A DNA stretch of 44,444 nucleotides from Salinimicrobium xinjiangense DSM 19287 (GTDB lineage: Bacteria; Bacteroidota; Bacteroidia; Flavobacteriales; Flavobacteriaceae), in assembly GCF_000423585.1 (NCBI RefSeq), contig NZ_KE384056.1:1-44444 (forward strand). The letters are read 5' to 3'. Shown piece by piece: positions 9,059 through 17,949 of the stretch (position 1 is its first letter; the number at the start of each line of letters is the position of its first letter). Both the position numbers and the translations under genes were made by a program. Under the pieces are notes generated by a model, which worked only from the letters and a program-made list of their open reading frames with translations, searched no databases and was not told the origin of the DNA.

Positions 9059-9175
9059 ATGGACAAAATTCCAGATGATGGAACTATTGTCCAATTCATT
9101 TAATCTCCTTTCAATTACCTGCAGTAGCTGAATAATTTCCTCAAAATTTTTAAGATTGTATATGATTGTACTCAT
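9038..9175 (-). CDS. Possible small protein, unknown
   Basis: 45 codons from the ATG at 9175, reading MSTIIYNLKNFEEIIQLLQV and ending FVHKKRPSK. The composition (amphipathic helix EEIIQLLQVIERRLNELD) looks protein-like. However, no ribosome-binding site or homologue is known to me, and the stop lies inside a hairpin. It could be a small regulatory peptide or chance. Confidence 0.25.
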   Translation of the reverse strand: MSTIIYNLKNFEEIIQLLQVIERRLNELDNSSIIWNFVHKKRPSK

Positions 9176-9289
9176 AATACAGCCTTGCCTGTTTGCAGAT
9201 ATTTGGGACTAACAGTTAGTTGTTAGCTATTCCGGAAAAATAAACTGAAGATCCATACTTCCGGTGTCTTTAGCTGCTTTTGAATTTAA

Positions 9290-9664
9290 ATGAGGATGAA
9301 TAAGAAATTATCAGATTCCGGCGCTTTAAAAATATTGAACGAGGAACATGATCATGTACTTCAGTTGTGTTCGAGGATTAGAAAAGGATTGATCCGAAAT
9401 GTCGAGACAGCAAGGATAAGAAGATATGCCGACTGGTTTAAGGAAAATTATCTGGAGCCACATTTTGAAGCTGAAGAACAGTTGGTTTTCCCTCTTTTAG
9501 GTACTAATGTGAGGGTGAAAAGAGCTCTGGCAAACCACAGAAGAATAAATAAGTTGCTAAGTTGTAGCTGTGCCACCCCTCAAAAGCTGGAAGAGATAGA
9601 ACGGAATTTTGAGGCACTTTCTTTTGATGATTCAGAATGGAGGGACCAATTCTGGCTGGAATAA
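9290..9664 (+). CDS. Hemerythrin (HHE) domain protein
   Basis: 124 residues. Hemerythrin-like di-iron ligands are visible in order: EEHDHVLQLCSRI (first His pair), HFEAEEQLVFPLL (H-x3-E), and NHRRINKLL (late His). It is shorter than many HHE proteins, and the C-terminus (EWRDQFWLE) ends soon after the fourth helix begins, so the last helix may be short. HHE proteins bind di-iron and sense or handle oxygen or NO. The ATG at 9290 is followed by a second ATG at 9296; either could be used. The next gene, 104 bp downstream, is a universal stress protein, which suggests a redox or stress context. Confidence 0.8.
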   Translation: MRMNKKLSDSGALKILNEEHDHVLQLCSRIRKGLIRNVETARIRRYADWFKENYLEPHFEAEEQLVFPLLGTNVRVKRALANHRRINKLLSCSCATPQKLEEIERNFEALSFDDSEWRDQFWLE

Positions 9665-9768
9665 AAATTTGCAGATGTAGTTGGATCAATAGTAAAAGGT
9701 TTAAAACTGATTTGTATCATTTTTACAGATGAAGGGTTGAACTATTTTCGGCCCTTAGAAGAAATGCT

Positions 9769-10572
9769 ATGAATGTCCTTTTACTTTCAGACTTCTCAAA
9801 GGTGGCTATTAATGCTACCCTTTATGCTATGGATCTTCTACAGGACCAAAAGGTGAATTTTTATTTATTGAACATCTATGATCCCGATCCTGATTGTGAG
9901 GACAATCGGGAACATAAAAGAATTGCCACCCAGGCACGCTTAGAAGAACGGGTTCAAAAGTTAAAACAGAGATCCGCTACCGGTCTTCATAAAATTACAG
10001 GGCATTATTCTGAAGATACTTTAGTGAATGCGGCACGCAGGTTTGTAGATAACTACAGGATAGACCTAATTGTGATGGGAGCAGTGGGTCACGAACAGCG
10101 TCATACTACAATTCTGGGAAGACACACTTTTGAAATAATATATAAAATCAAGTGCAATATACTGGCAGTACCAGAGAATAGTAAGTTTAAAAGACCCGGG
10201 AAATTGCTAATGCCTCTTGATTACACTGCTTCTTTCAGCAGCAAAAATATTCGCTTTTTAAAAAATTCCGGGCTTTATCAGGGGACTGATCTCAATATCT
10301 GGGAAATATCAGGAGACGCAAAGATCGCGGATGAAGAGATTGCTGCAAAGAAGAATATATTCAGCAGCATTAATGATATTAAAGTGAAATTTTCCCCATT
10401 AATGGAATCTGCCGTTTATAATGCAAATACCTGGACAGAGGTTCAGAAAAAATTTGATCACATCATACTTCTGGGAAAGAATATCAGGATCTGCGATCGT
10501 CTCTTGCACAACCAACATGGTTTATATACTTCTGTTCCAAATCAAATTCCCATCCTTGTGCTACATGACTGA
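9769..10572 (+). CDS. Universal stress protein, two-domain
   Basis: 267 residues. The first Usp domain (about 1-140) begins MNVLLLSDFSKVAINATLYAMDLL and has the ATP-loop-like IDLIVMGAVGHEQRHTTILGRHTFEII followed by CNILAVPE. The second half (about 145-267) starts GKLLMPLDYTASFSSKN and is more degenerate, ending QIPILVLHD. A tandem Usp arrangement is common in Bacteroidetes. It is a cytoplasmic stress or nucleotide-sensing protein with no known catalytic activity. It faces a second, single-domain Usp gene in convergent orientation. Confidence 0.85.
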   Translation: MNVLLLSDFSKVAINATLYAMDLLQDQKVNFYLLNIYDPDPDCEDNREHKRIATQARLEERVQKLKQRSATGLHKITGHYSEDTLVNAARRFVDNYRIDLIVMGAVGHEQRHTTILGRHTFEIIYKIKCNILAVPENSKFKRPGKLLMPLDYTASFSSKNIRFLKNSGLYQGTDLNIWEISGDAKIADEEIAAKKNIFSSINDIKVKFSPLMESAVYNANTWTEVQKKFDHIILLGKNIRICDRLLHNQHGLYTSVPNQIPILVLHD

Positions 10573-10711
10573 AACATGTTTTGAAAGGAGAGCCACGTTC
10601 TAGAATATCTTCCGGAAAAGGAAAACCTTTAAGTCAATTCAGATAACAAGACAGGTGTGAAAAGTAATCTCTGAATCTGACTGTAGGGAAATTCTGTGTT
10701 GTGATGAGCCT

Positions 10712-11152
10712 TTAAACTATTGGGACGGCTAAAAGCGGAATCTTTAATTCATCTACAAGATCTTTCTTCTTGTTGGAGGAGAAAAGTTCGTACAGGAAAT
10801 CCTTTTTACGATGTCCGGCGATGACCAGGTCTATACCATATTCATCTACTTTTTGTTTTATAGCTTTGGCAACAGAGCCTTCAACTATAAAACCTTCTGC
10901 AGGAATACCATGATTCTCCTGAATTCCTTTAGCGCATTGTTTTACGAAAGTATCTTTTTTCTTTTGTTTTTCAGCTCTTTCATCAAATACGAATTGAGGT
11001 CCACTTTCCCGTGCCAGATAATCTTCCGGATTGGATTCGGTGACATGTGAAATCCAGATCTTTCCGTTAGTGAGTTTCGCCAGCTTTACTGCCTGGGCTA
11101 TTAATTGATCAGCATGTTCACGATTTCCGAGCGCTATAAGTATATTCTTCAT
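10712..11152 (-). CDS. Universal stress protein, single domain
   Basis: 146 residues from the ATG at 11152 (MKNILIALGNREHADQL). An in-frame upstream ATG at 11185 would add 11 residues but would break the usual Usp start. The nucleotide-binding pattern at the C-terminus reads IDLVIAGHRKKDFLYELFSSNKKKDLVDELKIPLLAVPIV. The G-x2-G-x9-G(S/T) loop is modified, with SSNKK in place of the final G-S/T, so ATP binding may be lost. Convergent with the two-domain Usp gene. Confidence 0.85.
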   Translation of the reverse strand: MKNILIALGNREHADQLIAQAVKLAKLTNGKIWISHVTESNPEDYLARESGPQFVFDERAEKQKKKDTFVKQCAKGIQENHGIPAEGFIVEGSVAKAIKQKVDEYGIDLVIAGHRKKDFLYELFSSNKKKDLVDELKIPLLAVPIV

Positions 11153-11381
11153 AAACAGATATTCAATAAAACTTAAATATAGCAAATAAAAACCGGTTCA
11201 AATAAAAAACACGAGCAGGTTCAGCCTTTGGACCAGGTATTATGTATATTTTTTAATTCAATAGAAAAACGAAAAATCTTATTATTGAAACTCTAATAAT
11301 TGTATAAAGTCCGTTAATTCCTTTTAAAATATAACCGCAGAGGGATGAACATTTGTTATTTTCCAGACTAAATAGTAGCAT

Positions 11382-11615
11382 ATGAAAGCTGATGATCTTT
11401 ATGAAGTACTTAAGCCAAATTTAAAAAGGCTTGGCAGGACCGAAAAAATCAAATTATATCACCAGATAATTTCTGAATCCCACCCTGCATATAGACTAAA
11501 GAAAAGAGGGAAAATAAAAAGTTGTGAAGAAGTAAAGCAAAAACTCCGAAAGGATTTGAGGATTGCTTCACAAAGTGCTTTGACAATCCACAATCTAAAG
11601 CAGGAGAATATCTAA
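11382..11615 (+). CDS. Small basic hypothetical protein upstream of the MscS channel
   Basis: 77 residues, lysine/arginine rich, predicted helical, with no signal or membrane segment (MKADDLYEVLKPNLKRLGR..., ending LTIHNLKQENI). Family not recognised. Its TAA is followed after one base by the ATG of the MscS gene at 11617, so the two are probably co-transcribed and translationally coupled. It may be a cytosolic partner or leader of the channel; this is inferred only from the spacing. Confidence 0.6.
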   Translation: MKADDLYEVLKPNLKRLGRTEKIKLYHQIISESHPAYRLKKRGKIKSCEEVKQKLRKDLRIASQSALTIHNLKQENI

Positions 11616-11616
11616 G

Positions 11617-12663
11617 ATGGAAAGCCGGGAACAGCAAGAGGAGCATGAAATCGAGGAAATCCTAAAAGATAAAAAGGTCAGGGAGGCTTTAAAAGAATCT
11701 TCGGGAGAGAAAAAAAGCAGCAGTAAGGAACAGTCTTCTGCTCTGGGTTTAACAACAATTATCTTCCTGGTTGCCGGTACCGTATATTTCTTGGTACAGT
11801 ATCAGGTTATCCCCATCCCTGTCTCCTATGTTCCTTTAGTCCAAAGAATATTACCTGGTCTTTTATTTATATCAATTATTCTGGTCATTAGCCGCTTGTT
11901 GAAAAAGATCTTAGATCGTAAAATAGTAGATAAATCCACAGTCTATAATTTACATCGCATAATCAACCTCTTTAGTGTCGTTTTCATCTTTGCTGTTTCT
12001 TTATCTTTATTATTTTCCAACTGGTATGCCACCATGGTATCATTTGGTGTGGGTTCATTAATTCTTGGACTTGCCTTGCAGAGTACCTTCACAAGTTTTT
12101 TTGGATGGATCTATCTTCTTATTCGGAAACCATATGAGGTGGGAGATAGGATTAAAATAGGACCGGTTTATGGGGATGTGATTAGAGTGGGATACCTTGA
12201 TACTACTCTTTGGGAATTTCGGGGAGATTATCTTTCTGGGGATCACCCCAGCGGTAGAGTGGTTAGATTTACCAATTCCAAAGTTTTTACTGAATATATT
12301 TATAACTATTCATGGCCGCTATTCCCTTTTATCTGGAATGAATTAAAAATATTTGTTTCTCATGACAGTGACCTCTTGTTCATTAATAAAACAATAAAGA
12401 GAATAGCAGAAGAAGAAATTGGAGAAGCTATGACCCGCAGGATAAAAAGGTACAACAGAATTTTAAAAAGCACTCTGGTCGAAAAATTAGAAGTTCGGGA
12501 AGTGCCTTCAGTTCTACTGAAGGTCAATGAAAATACCTGGATAGAAATTACTGTAAGATATCTGGTGAATCCGAAATCTTCAGGTACAGTAAAAACAAGT
12601 TTACTTGAACATGTTATGCAGGAATTAAAGAGACATCCTGACAAGGTAAAATTTCCGAATTAG
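11617..12663 (+). CDS. MscS-family mechanosensitive ion channel
   Basis: 348 residues. A charged cytoplasmic N-terminus (about 1-40) precedes four hydrophobic segments (about 45-65, 75-93, 115-133, 137-165). The pore helix reads VSFGVGSLILGLALQSTFTSFFGWIYLLIRKPYEVGDRIKIG, the MscS signature of TM3 plus the start of the beta domain. A cytoplasmic C-terminal vestibule domain follows. Such channels open under membrane tension and release solutes on osmotic downshock. The gene follows the small 77-residue gene after one base and is convergent with the AI-2E gene (29-bp gap). Confidence 0.87.
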   Translation: MESREQQEEHEIEEILKDKKVREALKESSGEKKSSSKEQSSALGLTTIIFLVAGTVYFLVQYQVIPIPVSYVPLVQRILPGLLFISIILVISRLLKKILDRKIVDKSTVYNLHRIINLFSVVFIFAVSLSLLFSNWYATMVSFGVGSLILGLALQSTFTSFFGWIYLLIRKPYEVGDRIKIGPVYGDVIRVGYLDTTLWEFRGDYLSGDHPSGRVVRFTNSKVFTEYIYNYSWPLFPFIWNELKIFVSHDSDLLFINKTIKRIAEEEIGEAMTRRIKRYNRILKSTLVEKLEVREVPSVLLKVNENTWIEITVRYLVNPKSSGTVKTSLLEHVMQELKRHPDKVKFPN

Positions 12664-12692
12664 TATTCTCTGTAAGGTCTTCAGAAATAGAT

Positions 12693-13754
12693 TCAATCAG
12701 AATTCTTTCCAAATAAAAAACCTAATGGTTTCAGCTTATCAATGCTTCGGAAAACAACAGTAAAAATGGCCATGACCGGGATTGCCAAAACCATCCCAAT
12801 TAGCCCCCAAAGAGCCGCTCCCAGCATTACAAACAATATCACGAAGAAAGGATGAAGTCCCACCTTGTCGCCAACAACATACGGTTGAAGAATATAGCTT
12901 TCCACAAACTGGGATACTGTAAAAGTAATAATTACCCCCCAAAGAACATTTAGATCCCCGGAGGTAAGATATCCAAATACCATAGCCATAGCAAGACCTA
13001 TTATATTTCCTATCCAGGGGATAATGGTTAAAATAGCAGCAATAATGGATATCAGAATAAAGTTATCTACCCCCGACAAGCCCAATCCGATGGAATAGAG
13101 TACGGCAAGAATTCCCATCAGGATTAATCTTCCCAGCAGGTATTTTTGTACTACATCTGCAGATTCGGATAGTATTTTGTGTATTTGTAATTTTCTTTCT
13201 TTCGGAAAAAGTTTTATTAGAAATTTTTTAAAATGCTGTCGGTAATACAGGATGAAAAAAATATAGACAAAAGTTAAGAGATATACTCCCATAAAATTAA
13301 AGACAGATTTTAAAAATCCGGCAGCACGTGCTCCTTCGTTCAGAGGTTCTTCCAAAAATGGGAAAAGATCTGACACAGTACGGTCACTCAAAGACTCCTT
13401 GTTTATTGCTGTATGATCAAAAACGAATGTTTTAAATTTTTCTATTTCGGGGGACATGGTTTCTTTAATATCAGGCCATTGACTAACAAAGTTTTTGATC
13501 TGTAGGGAGCATAAACTTAATATCCCTAATGAGAAGAGAAACAACACAATGGTGCTAATTAAGGAGGAAAAACTTCTGTTAAAAATAGATCTTTCCATCT
13601 TCCTGGAAAGAGGAAGAATAATTAAAGCTAAGACTACCCCTGTAACTATGGGTGCTAAAAAGCCCCGGGAATATGGTAAAAAGTTTAGAAGCAAGATTAG
13701 AGCAATCAGCCCTAAGACCGCCAGAAGAAGCTTTACATGGATTATCTTAATCAT
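12693..13754 (-). CDS. AI-2E family transporter (putative permease)
   Basis: 353 residues with about eight membrane segments: an N-terminal pair (8-50), one at about 62-82, a large extracytoplasmic loop (about 85-145), then a cluster in the C-terminal half with GVDNFILISIIAAILTIIPWIGNIIGL, the PF01594 hallmark, followed by GVIITFTVSQFVESYILQPYVVGDKVGLHP. Members export AI-2 or exchange Na+/H+; the substrate cannot be decided here. The start ATG at 13754 is well supported by the membrane-inserted N-terminus. Confidence 0.87.
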   Translation of the reverse strand: MIKIIHVKLLLAVLGLIALILLLNFLPYSRGFLAPIVTGVVLALIILPLSRKMERSIFNRSFSSLISTIVLFLFSLGILSLCSLQIKNFVSQWPDIKETMSPEIEKFKTFVFDHTAINKESLSDRTVSDLFPFLEEPLNEGARAAGFLKSVFNFMGVYLLTFVYIFFILYYRQHFKKFLIKLFPKERKLQIHKILSESADVVQKYLLGRLILMGILAVLYSIGLGLSGVDNFILISIIAAILTIIPWIGNIIGLAMAMVFGYLTSGDLNVLWGVIITFTVSQFVESYILQPYVVGDKVGLHPFFVILFVMLGAALWGLIGMVLAIPVMAIFTVVFRSIDKLKPLGFLFGKNSD

Positions 13755-14111
13755 TTGGGACTAAAATTTCTATCCTAAGTTAAGGAAGAATTTTTAAGGA
13801 AAAAATCCAGGCAGAGGCAGAATGTTAAGATTTTCTTTATCTAAAACTTTTGAACAGACGGAGGGCAACTAAATAATCATTTTAAACTTCTTCTTCCCGG
13901 CCTGAAAATTCTATAGTCCAGGACCGGAAAGGTTTACTTCCACTTGCTAGTACGGAATTCTTTGGCAGTAACTTCAGGAATTGGGCGGGAAGCATAATAA
14001 GTATTACACTTCGTGTTTTTCCTGCTTCACTTCTCTTTTTATCTTAGAAAATTTTCAAAATATTATTTTTTCAGGCAGATCTTTTCCTAATAAATCAAAT
14101 GCATTGGAACT
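13755..14111. other. Spacer without recognised gene
   Basis: About 360 bp between divergent transcription units. No gene, repeat or clear remnant is seen. The right-hand end leads into the operator at 14112. Confidence 0.4.
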
Positions 14112-14155
14112 GTAACTATTGTTACTGCACCGAGAGAGGTCACAGAGTACTTTTG
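14112..14155 (+). promoter_or_regulatory. Sulfur-regulon operator and promoter 1 (before TauE/SafE)
   Basis: Palindrome GTAAC-TATT-GTTAC at 14112-14125 and -7 box TACTTTTG at 14148-14155. The centre of the palindrome is 29.5 bp from the first base of the box, placing it near -41.5 if transcription starts near 14160. No TTG stands at the normal -33 distance, so the promoter probably depends on an activator. Confidence 0.8.
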
Positions 14156-14178
14156 CTGCAAATTAAAAAAAGGACACT

Positions 14179-14976
14179 TTGGAAATAATAGATCTCTTAG
14201 GATATTTTGGAGCATTATTGATTGGCGTGGTTTTAGGCCTGATAGGAGGTGGTGGATCAATCCTTACAGTTCCGGTCCTGGTTTACCTGCTATCAATTAA
14301 TCCTGTTACGGCAACAGCATACTCCCTCTTTGTTGTAGGTGCTTCCTCTCTGGTTGGTGCTTTGAATAACATGAAAAAGAAGCTGGTGGATTTCCGCACG
14401 GCTACGGTATTTGCCATTCCGGCTTTTATTGCGGTCTATGGTACCCGGAAGTATCTTGTACCTGCAATTCCCGAACATATTTTCACCTTATGGGGATTTG
14501 AGGTTACCAAAGATATTGCAATCATGCTGTTCTTTGCTGTCATTATGATCGTAGCGTCAATATCGATGATCAAAAATAATGGTACAGAAGAACTAAAGGA
14601 AACTAAGGTCAAATATAACTACCCGCTTATCATTATTGAAGGTCTGGTAGTTGGTGTTTTGACCGGAATTGTTGGTGCCGGCGGCGGATTCCTTATCATT
14701 CCGGCCCTGGTATTACTGACTAAACTCCCAATGAAAAAGGCAGTAGCCACCTCCCTGCTCATTATAGCCGTGAAGTCACTTATAGGTTTTATTGGAGATG
14801 TGGAAAATCTGGAAATTGACTGGATTTTTCTTATGATCTTCACCGGACTGTCTATCATAGGGATCTTTCTGGGCGGTTATCTCAATAAATTCATTGACGG
14901 GAAAAAACTTAAAAAAGGTTTTGGCTGGTTTGTATTGGTAATGGGCGTTTACATCATTGGAAAAGAGCTGCTGTAA
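14179..14976 (+). CDS. TauE/SafE family sulfite/sulfonate exporter
   Basis: 265 residues and about eight membrane segments, arranged as two TauE halves. Each half starts with a glycine-rich signature: FGALLIGVVLGLIGGGGSIL near 9-28 and VVGVLTGIVGAGGGFLIIPAL near 156-176. The family moves sulfur-containing organic or inorganic anions (sulfite, sulfoacetate, possibly thiosulfate or sulfide) across the inner membrane. The start is TTG at 14179, chosen because AAAGGA stands 5 nt upstream and no ATG/GTG fits. Its promoter carries the shared operator, tying it to the other sulfur genes. A hairpin terminator follows at 15191. Confidence 0.88.
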   Translation: MEIIDLLGYFGALLIGVVLGLIGGGGSILTVPVLVYLLSINPVTATAYSLFVVGASSLVGALNNMKKKLVDFRTATVFAIPAFIAVYGTRKYLVPAIPEHIFTLWGFEVTKDIAIMLFFAVIMIVASISMIKNNGTEELKETKVKYNYPLIIIEGLVVGVLTGIVGAGGGFLIIPALVLLTKLPMKKAVATSLLIIAVKSLIGFIGDVENLEIDWIFLMIFTGLSIIGIFLGGYLNKFIDGKKLKKGFGWFVLVMGVYIIGKELL

Positions 14977-15190
14977 ATTGCATTTTTGACACCCCTAAAC
15001 ATTGATTTCAACGGAAGAAAATTATCTTCTCAGGGATAAAAGCTTCGGATTTCCCTGCGGAACGGAAGGTGGAAATTCAGGAGTTTCGACTGAAGTGGAC
15101 TGCAAAGTTTTGGCTTTAAAATCTAATCCCGAAGGGTAGGTAAGACGACATTGTACAAATAAGAAAAAGGATGAAATAAAACCTTTTTAA
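14977..15190. other. Spacer after TauE/SafE
   Basis: No gene seen. GCATTTTTGACACC near 14982 is the reverse complement of GGTGTCAAAAATG near 30206, another copy of a short interspersed repeat. Confidence 0.35.
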
Positions 15191-15217
15191 AAGGCATCTC
15201 TTTCGGATGCCTTCTTT
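15191..15217 (+). terminator. Intrinsic terminator, probable end of the TauE/SafE transcript
   Basis: A perfect 8-bp stem, AAGGCATC / GATGCCTT, with a 7-nt loop is followed by the pyrimidine-rich tail CTTTCTT. It lies just before the next operator. Confidence 0.6.
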
Positions 15218-15225
15218 CTTGCCCT

Positions 15226-15269
15226 GTAACTTTTGTTACATCCGGTAGGGAATAAGGGTTCTATTTTTG
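15226..15269 (+). promoter_or_regulatory. Sulfur-regulon operator and promoter 2 (before HMA-TlpA)
   Basis: GTAAC-TTTT-GTTAC at 15226-15239 and TATTTTTG at 15262-15269, centre-to-box distance 29.5 bp. The predicted transcript start is near 15274, giving a leader of about 35 nt. Confidence 0.82.
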
Positions 15270-15308
15270 AAAGTCATAAAAGAAACTTAACCTAATTGAT
15301 TCAAAAAG

Positions 15309-15572
15309 ATGAATACGACCATAATAGTTCAGAATTTAAAATGTGGTGGCTGTGTAAAAACCATATCCACTAAAATTTCAGAACTGGAGAATATAAGTAA
15401 TGTAAATGTAAACCGGGAAACTGCTGAGGTATCATTCCAGTATAATGACCCCGAAGACGCTTTGAAAGTAAAGGAGATACTGAAAAAACTCGGGTATCCC
15501 GCAGTAGATGAGAAAAATAGCCTGGTTGCTAAGGCAAACTCATTTGTAAGTTGTGCTACAGGCAAAATTTAA
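15309..15572 (+). CDS. Heavy-metal-associated (HMA) domain protein
   Basis: 87 residues. It has a ferredoxin-like HMA fold with the metal or thiol motif C12-G-G-C15 in MNTTIIVQNLKCGGCVKTIS and the closing strand VKEILKKLGYPAV. A short C-terminal tail carries another Cys (FVSCATG). The usual CxxC (MxCxxC) binds Cu(I), but in this sulfur setting a role as a thiol or persulfide carrier is also possible (inference). It is 25 bp ahead of the TlpA-like gene and shares its promoter. Confidence 0.85.
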   Translation: MNTTIIVQNLKCGGCVKTISTKISELENISNVNVNRETAEVSFQYNDPEDALKVKEILKKLGYPAVDEKNSLVAKANSFVSCATGKI

Positions 15573-15597
15573 ATAAATATAAAAAATCACAGGAAGT

Positions 15598-16203
15598 ATG
15601 AAGGAAAAGAATAAGAAGAGCTTGAAAAAGAATTTAATAGAATACGGAATTATTTTTGTCATTTTCGGGGGGTTATATGTCACAGGTTTGCATACCGAAG
15701 TCCTGGGATTTCTGCAGCGCGGGATCCTGGCGACCGGATTAATGAATCCCGATCTTGAGAAAAAAGAAGAGCTGGCATTAAATGATGTTAATCCCGCTGC
15801 CGACTTTAATATGAAGCTTATAAATTCAAAAGGTGAAAAAGTGGCAATGGAGGATCTAAAAGGCAAAGTGATTTTTATGAATGTATGGGCTACCTGGTGC
15901 CCTCCATGTATAGCTGAAATGCCCGGAATAAATAAACTTTATAATGATGTAGATAAGGAAAAGGTAGCTTTTATAATGTTATCTGTTGATCAGGATTTTC
16001 AGAAGGCCATAGATTTTAATGAGAAGAAAGGCTATGATTTCGAGATCTATAGACTTGACGGAGGCATGCCGGTGATGTACCAGACTCAGAGCATCCCCAG
16101 CACCTTTGTAATAGATGCCGACGGAAAATTGGTTATGACCCACCTGGGAATGGGAGACTACAATACCAATAAATTCAAGAAGTTCTTAAAGGAGCAGTAT
16201 TGA
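15598..16203 (+). CDS. TlpA/ResA-like membrane-anchored thioredoxin
   Basis: 201 residues. One N-terminal membrane anchor (about 13-32) puts the thioredoxin domain (about 60-201) in the periplasm. The active site is WCPPC (Cys101, Cys104) in MNVWATWCPPCIAEMPG, with the cis-Pro loop QSIPSTFVID. It is expected to reduce disulfides or persulfides on periplasmic partners, plausibly the DsrE-like and SoxB-like proteins of the divergently oriented operon next door (inference). AGGAAG stands before the ATG at 15598. A strong bidirectional terminator follows. Confidence 0.88.
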   Translation: MKEKNKKSLKKNLIEYGIIFVIFGGLYVTGLHTEVLGFLQRGILATGLMNPDLEKKEELALNDVNPAADFNMKLINSKGEKVAMEDLKGKVIFMNVWATWCPPCIAEMPGINKLYNDVDKEKVAFIMLSVDQDFQKAIDFNEKKGYDFEIYRLDGGMPVMYQTQSIPSTFVIDADGKLVMTHLGMGDYNTNKFKKFLKEQY

Positions 16204-16236
16204 TTTAAGGAATCATCCGGCCTCTTATAAATAGAA

Positions 16237-16266
16237 AACCTCACAACCTTATTGTGAGGTTTTTCT
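16237..16266. terminator. Bidirectional intrinsic terminator
   Basis: A perfect 10-bp stem, AACCTCACAA / TTGTGAGGTT, with the 5-nt loop CCTTA is flanked by A-rich and T-rich tracts on the two sides. It separates the convergent TlpA and SoxB-like genes. Confidence 0.9.
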
Positions 16267-16283
16267 ATTAAAAAGAAAGATGA

Positions 16284-17939
16284 TCACTGAAACTTATAAT
16301 TTGTTTCAGGTACTGTGGAAAAAGAATAAGGTCCTAAATATTCACAGTAGGCGCGACCTTCCAATTTTGGGGATACCGGTGAATTCTTTTGAAGATACTC
16401 TTCCACCACCTCGTGAATGGTGTAATCCTTTACTTCCACGTCTTCCACATCTGGAATCCGGCACAGGTTATCTATAGGATCACCGGGACGTACACAGGCA
16501 GAAATAGTGTAGTATTCATCCATTTGCATTGGCTCACCTTTTATAGTAATAGATTTTACCCGTTCTCCTTTGTTGCCCTGACTATTGAAATCAACTTCCA
16601 TTCCTGAAAATCTTACCAGCCATCCGCCAAACCTTTCGGTAGGATCCTGAGCAAAAGCATTATGCATTTCCCGCTCCAGCCAGTCTTTTATCTGCTGTCC
16701 GGTGACTTTTCCGGTTTTCACTTTTTCATTTACTGGAAGCAGGTTCCATAAATTTGCACGGGTAATAGGTGCAGGTTGGCCATTCTCCGGAACTATGGGA
16801 TTTCCAAACCGGAATCCATTGGAAATGGAAATGTCGGCTCCGGTTTTCCACCTGGCGGCATCGGTTATCATGTTGTCCATTGGATTTTCAACGGTTAAAT
16901 ACCTGTAAAGGGGAGTGGCTGTATGTCCTACAACCGTTTCCAGATGTTCCTCATAAGGTTCTTTGGCTTTATCAACCAACTGCTGAAGTTCAGGATCTGC
17001 GGGATAAACTTCTGGATCCACATCCATTAGTTCGTAGTCATCTCCCACCAGTTTTCCATCTACAAAATGCAAGGTGAGCTTTCCTACGAAAGAACCGAAG
17101 GCACCGGGCTCAGTTACTTTCGCATATTTACCCGAAATGAGCTCCCTTACTCTCTCGTGTGTGTCATTCCCCAAAATATAATCGACATCTTTCGCCAGCT
17201 CCCGGTTTGCAAGATCCACCTGTTTAAATACGCCGAAATGGGTAACCAAAAAGAGGACATCTATTGCTTCCTTCTTTTTGACCTCACTAATAAGTTCTTT
17301 TACCTCATCCTCAATTCCGCTGAATGTTATTCCTTCGCTAAAAATTGGATTTTGACGCACAGGTACATCGGGATCATTAATACCGATGAAGCCAATTTTC
17401 ACCCCCTCTATTTCTTTTACCCAATAGGGAGGAAAAAGTTCCTTCCCGTTCTCTTCGTGAAACATGTTCTGAGCGATCACGGGTGTGTTATAGTTTGTCA
17501 TGATATCCATCATCCTGGCTTTTCCATAAACCACCTCCCAGTTTCCGGGTATGATAAGATCATAACCCATCTGGCTTATGATCTCCGGGAAAATTTTGCC
17601 TTCAGAAAGAGCAGCATAACCGCTACCCTGGATGAGGTCTCCGCCATCTACAATTATAGTGCGGCCGGGATTCTTTTTACGTTCTTCCTTAAAAAAGGTT
17701 TTAATATTGGCGAGTCCGCCTCTTTCTTTAAAAACGATCTCTTCATTTTCCCAGAACAGCTCAGGGTGTGGATCCAATTGCCCGTGAATATCTGCCGTTT
17801 GCAGCACGGTAATACTTAAGGTGTCTTTTTTGATTTCTTTATTAATCGAATTCCCTCCGGTTGCCTGATTGCAGGAAGTTAAAACTGCAATCCCCAATAG
17901 TGCCGGGATCCAAAGAGATTTCTTCAAATTAAAATTCAT
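16284..17939 (-). CDS. SoxB-like / 5'-nucleotidase-family metallohydrolase lipoprotein
   Basis: 551 residues from the ATG at 17939, which places a lipobox (LTSC, Cys23) after a normal signal. The metallophosphatase domain shows TADIHGQ (D50, H52), IIVDGGD (D98/D101), GNWE (132-135), VTHFG (H234) and GNDTHE (257-262). The C-terminal 5'-nucleotidase domain holds NPMDNMITDAARWKTGADISISNG. True nucleotidases read GNHE; here Trp replaces the catalytic His, as in SoxB thiosulfohydrolases (G-x-W-E-x-x-Y-G, from memory). With DsrE and DoxX partners, a periplasmic role in releasing a sulfur group from a carrier is likelier than nucleotide hydrolysis, but no SoxYZ carrier is in the window. Last gene of the operon starting near 19680. 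Confidence 0.75.
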   Translation of the reverse strand: MNFNLKKSLWIPALLGIAVLTSCNQATGGNSINKEIKKDTLSITVLQTADIHGQLDPHPELFWENEEIVFKERGGLANIKTFFKEERKKNPGRTIIVDGGDLIQGSGYAALSEGKIFPEIISQMGYDLIIPGNWEVVYGKARMMDIMTNYNTPVIAQNMFHEENGKELFPPYWVKEIEGVKIGFIGINDPDVPVRQNPIFSEGITFSGIEDEVKELISEVKKKEAIDVLFLVTHFGVFKQVDLANRELAKDVDYILGNDTHERVRELISGKYAKVTEPGAFGSFVGKLTLHFVDGKLVGDDYELMDVDPEVYPADPELQQLVDKAKEPYEEHLETVVGHTATPLYRYLTVENPMDNMITDAARWKTGADISISNGFRFGNPIVPENGQPAPITRANLWNLLPVNEKVKTGKVTGQQIKDWLEREMHNAFAQDPTERFGGWLVRFSGMEVDFNSQGNKGERVKSITIKGEPMQMDEYYTISACVRPGDPIDNLCRIPDVEDVEVKDYTIHEVVEEYLQKNSPVSPKLEGRAYCEYLGPYSFSTVPETNYKFQ

Positions 17940-17949
17940 AGCTATTTTT

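Noticed and set aside
13643-13656. GTAAC-TATG-GGTGC as another sulfur operator
   Set aside because: It lies inside the AI-2E coding region, the second half does not match and no -7 box is at the right distance.
17067-17819. Plus-strand frame of 250 codons
   Set aside because: Antisense to the SoxB-like metallohydrolase whose active-site motifs are in the other strand.
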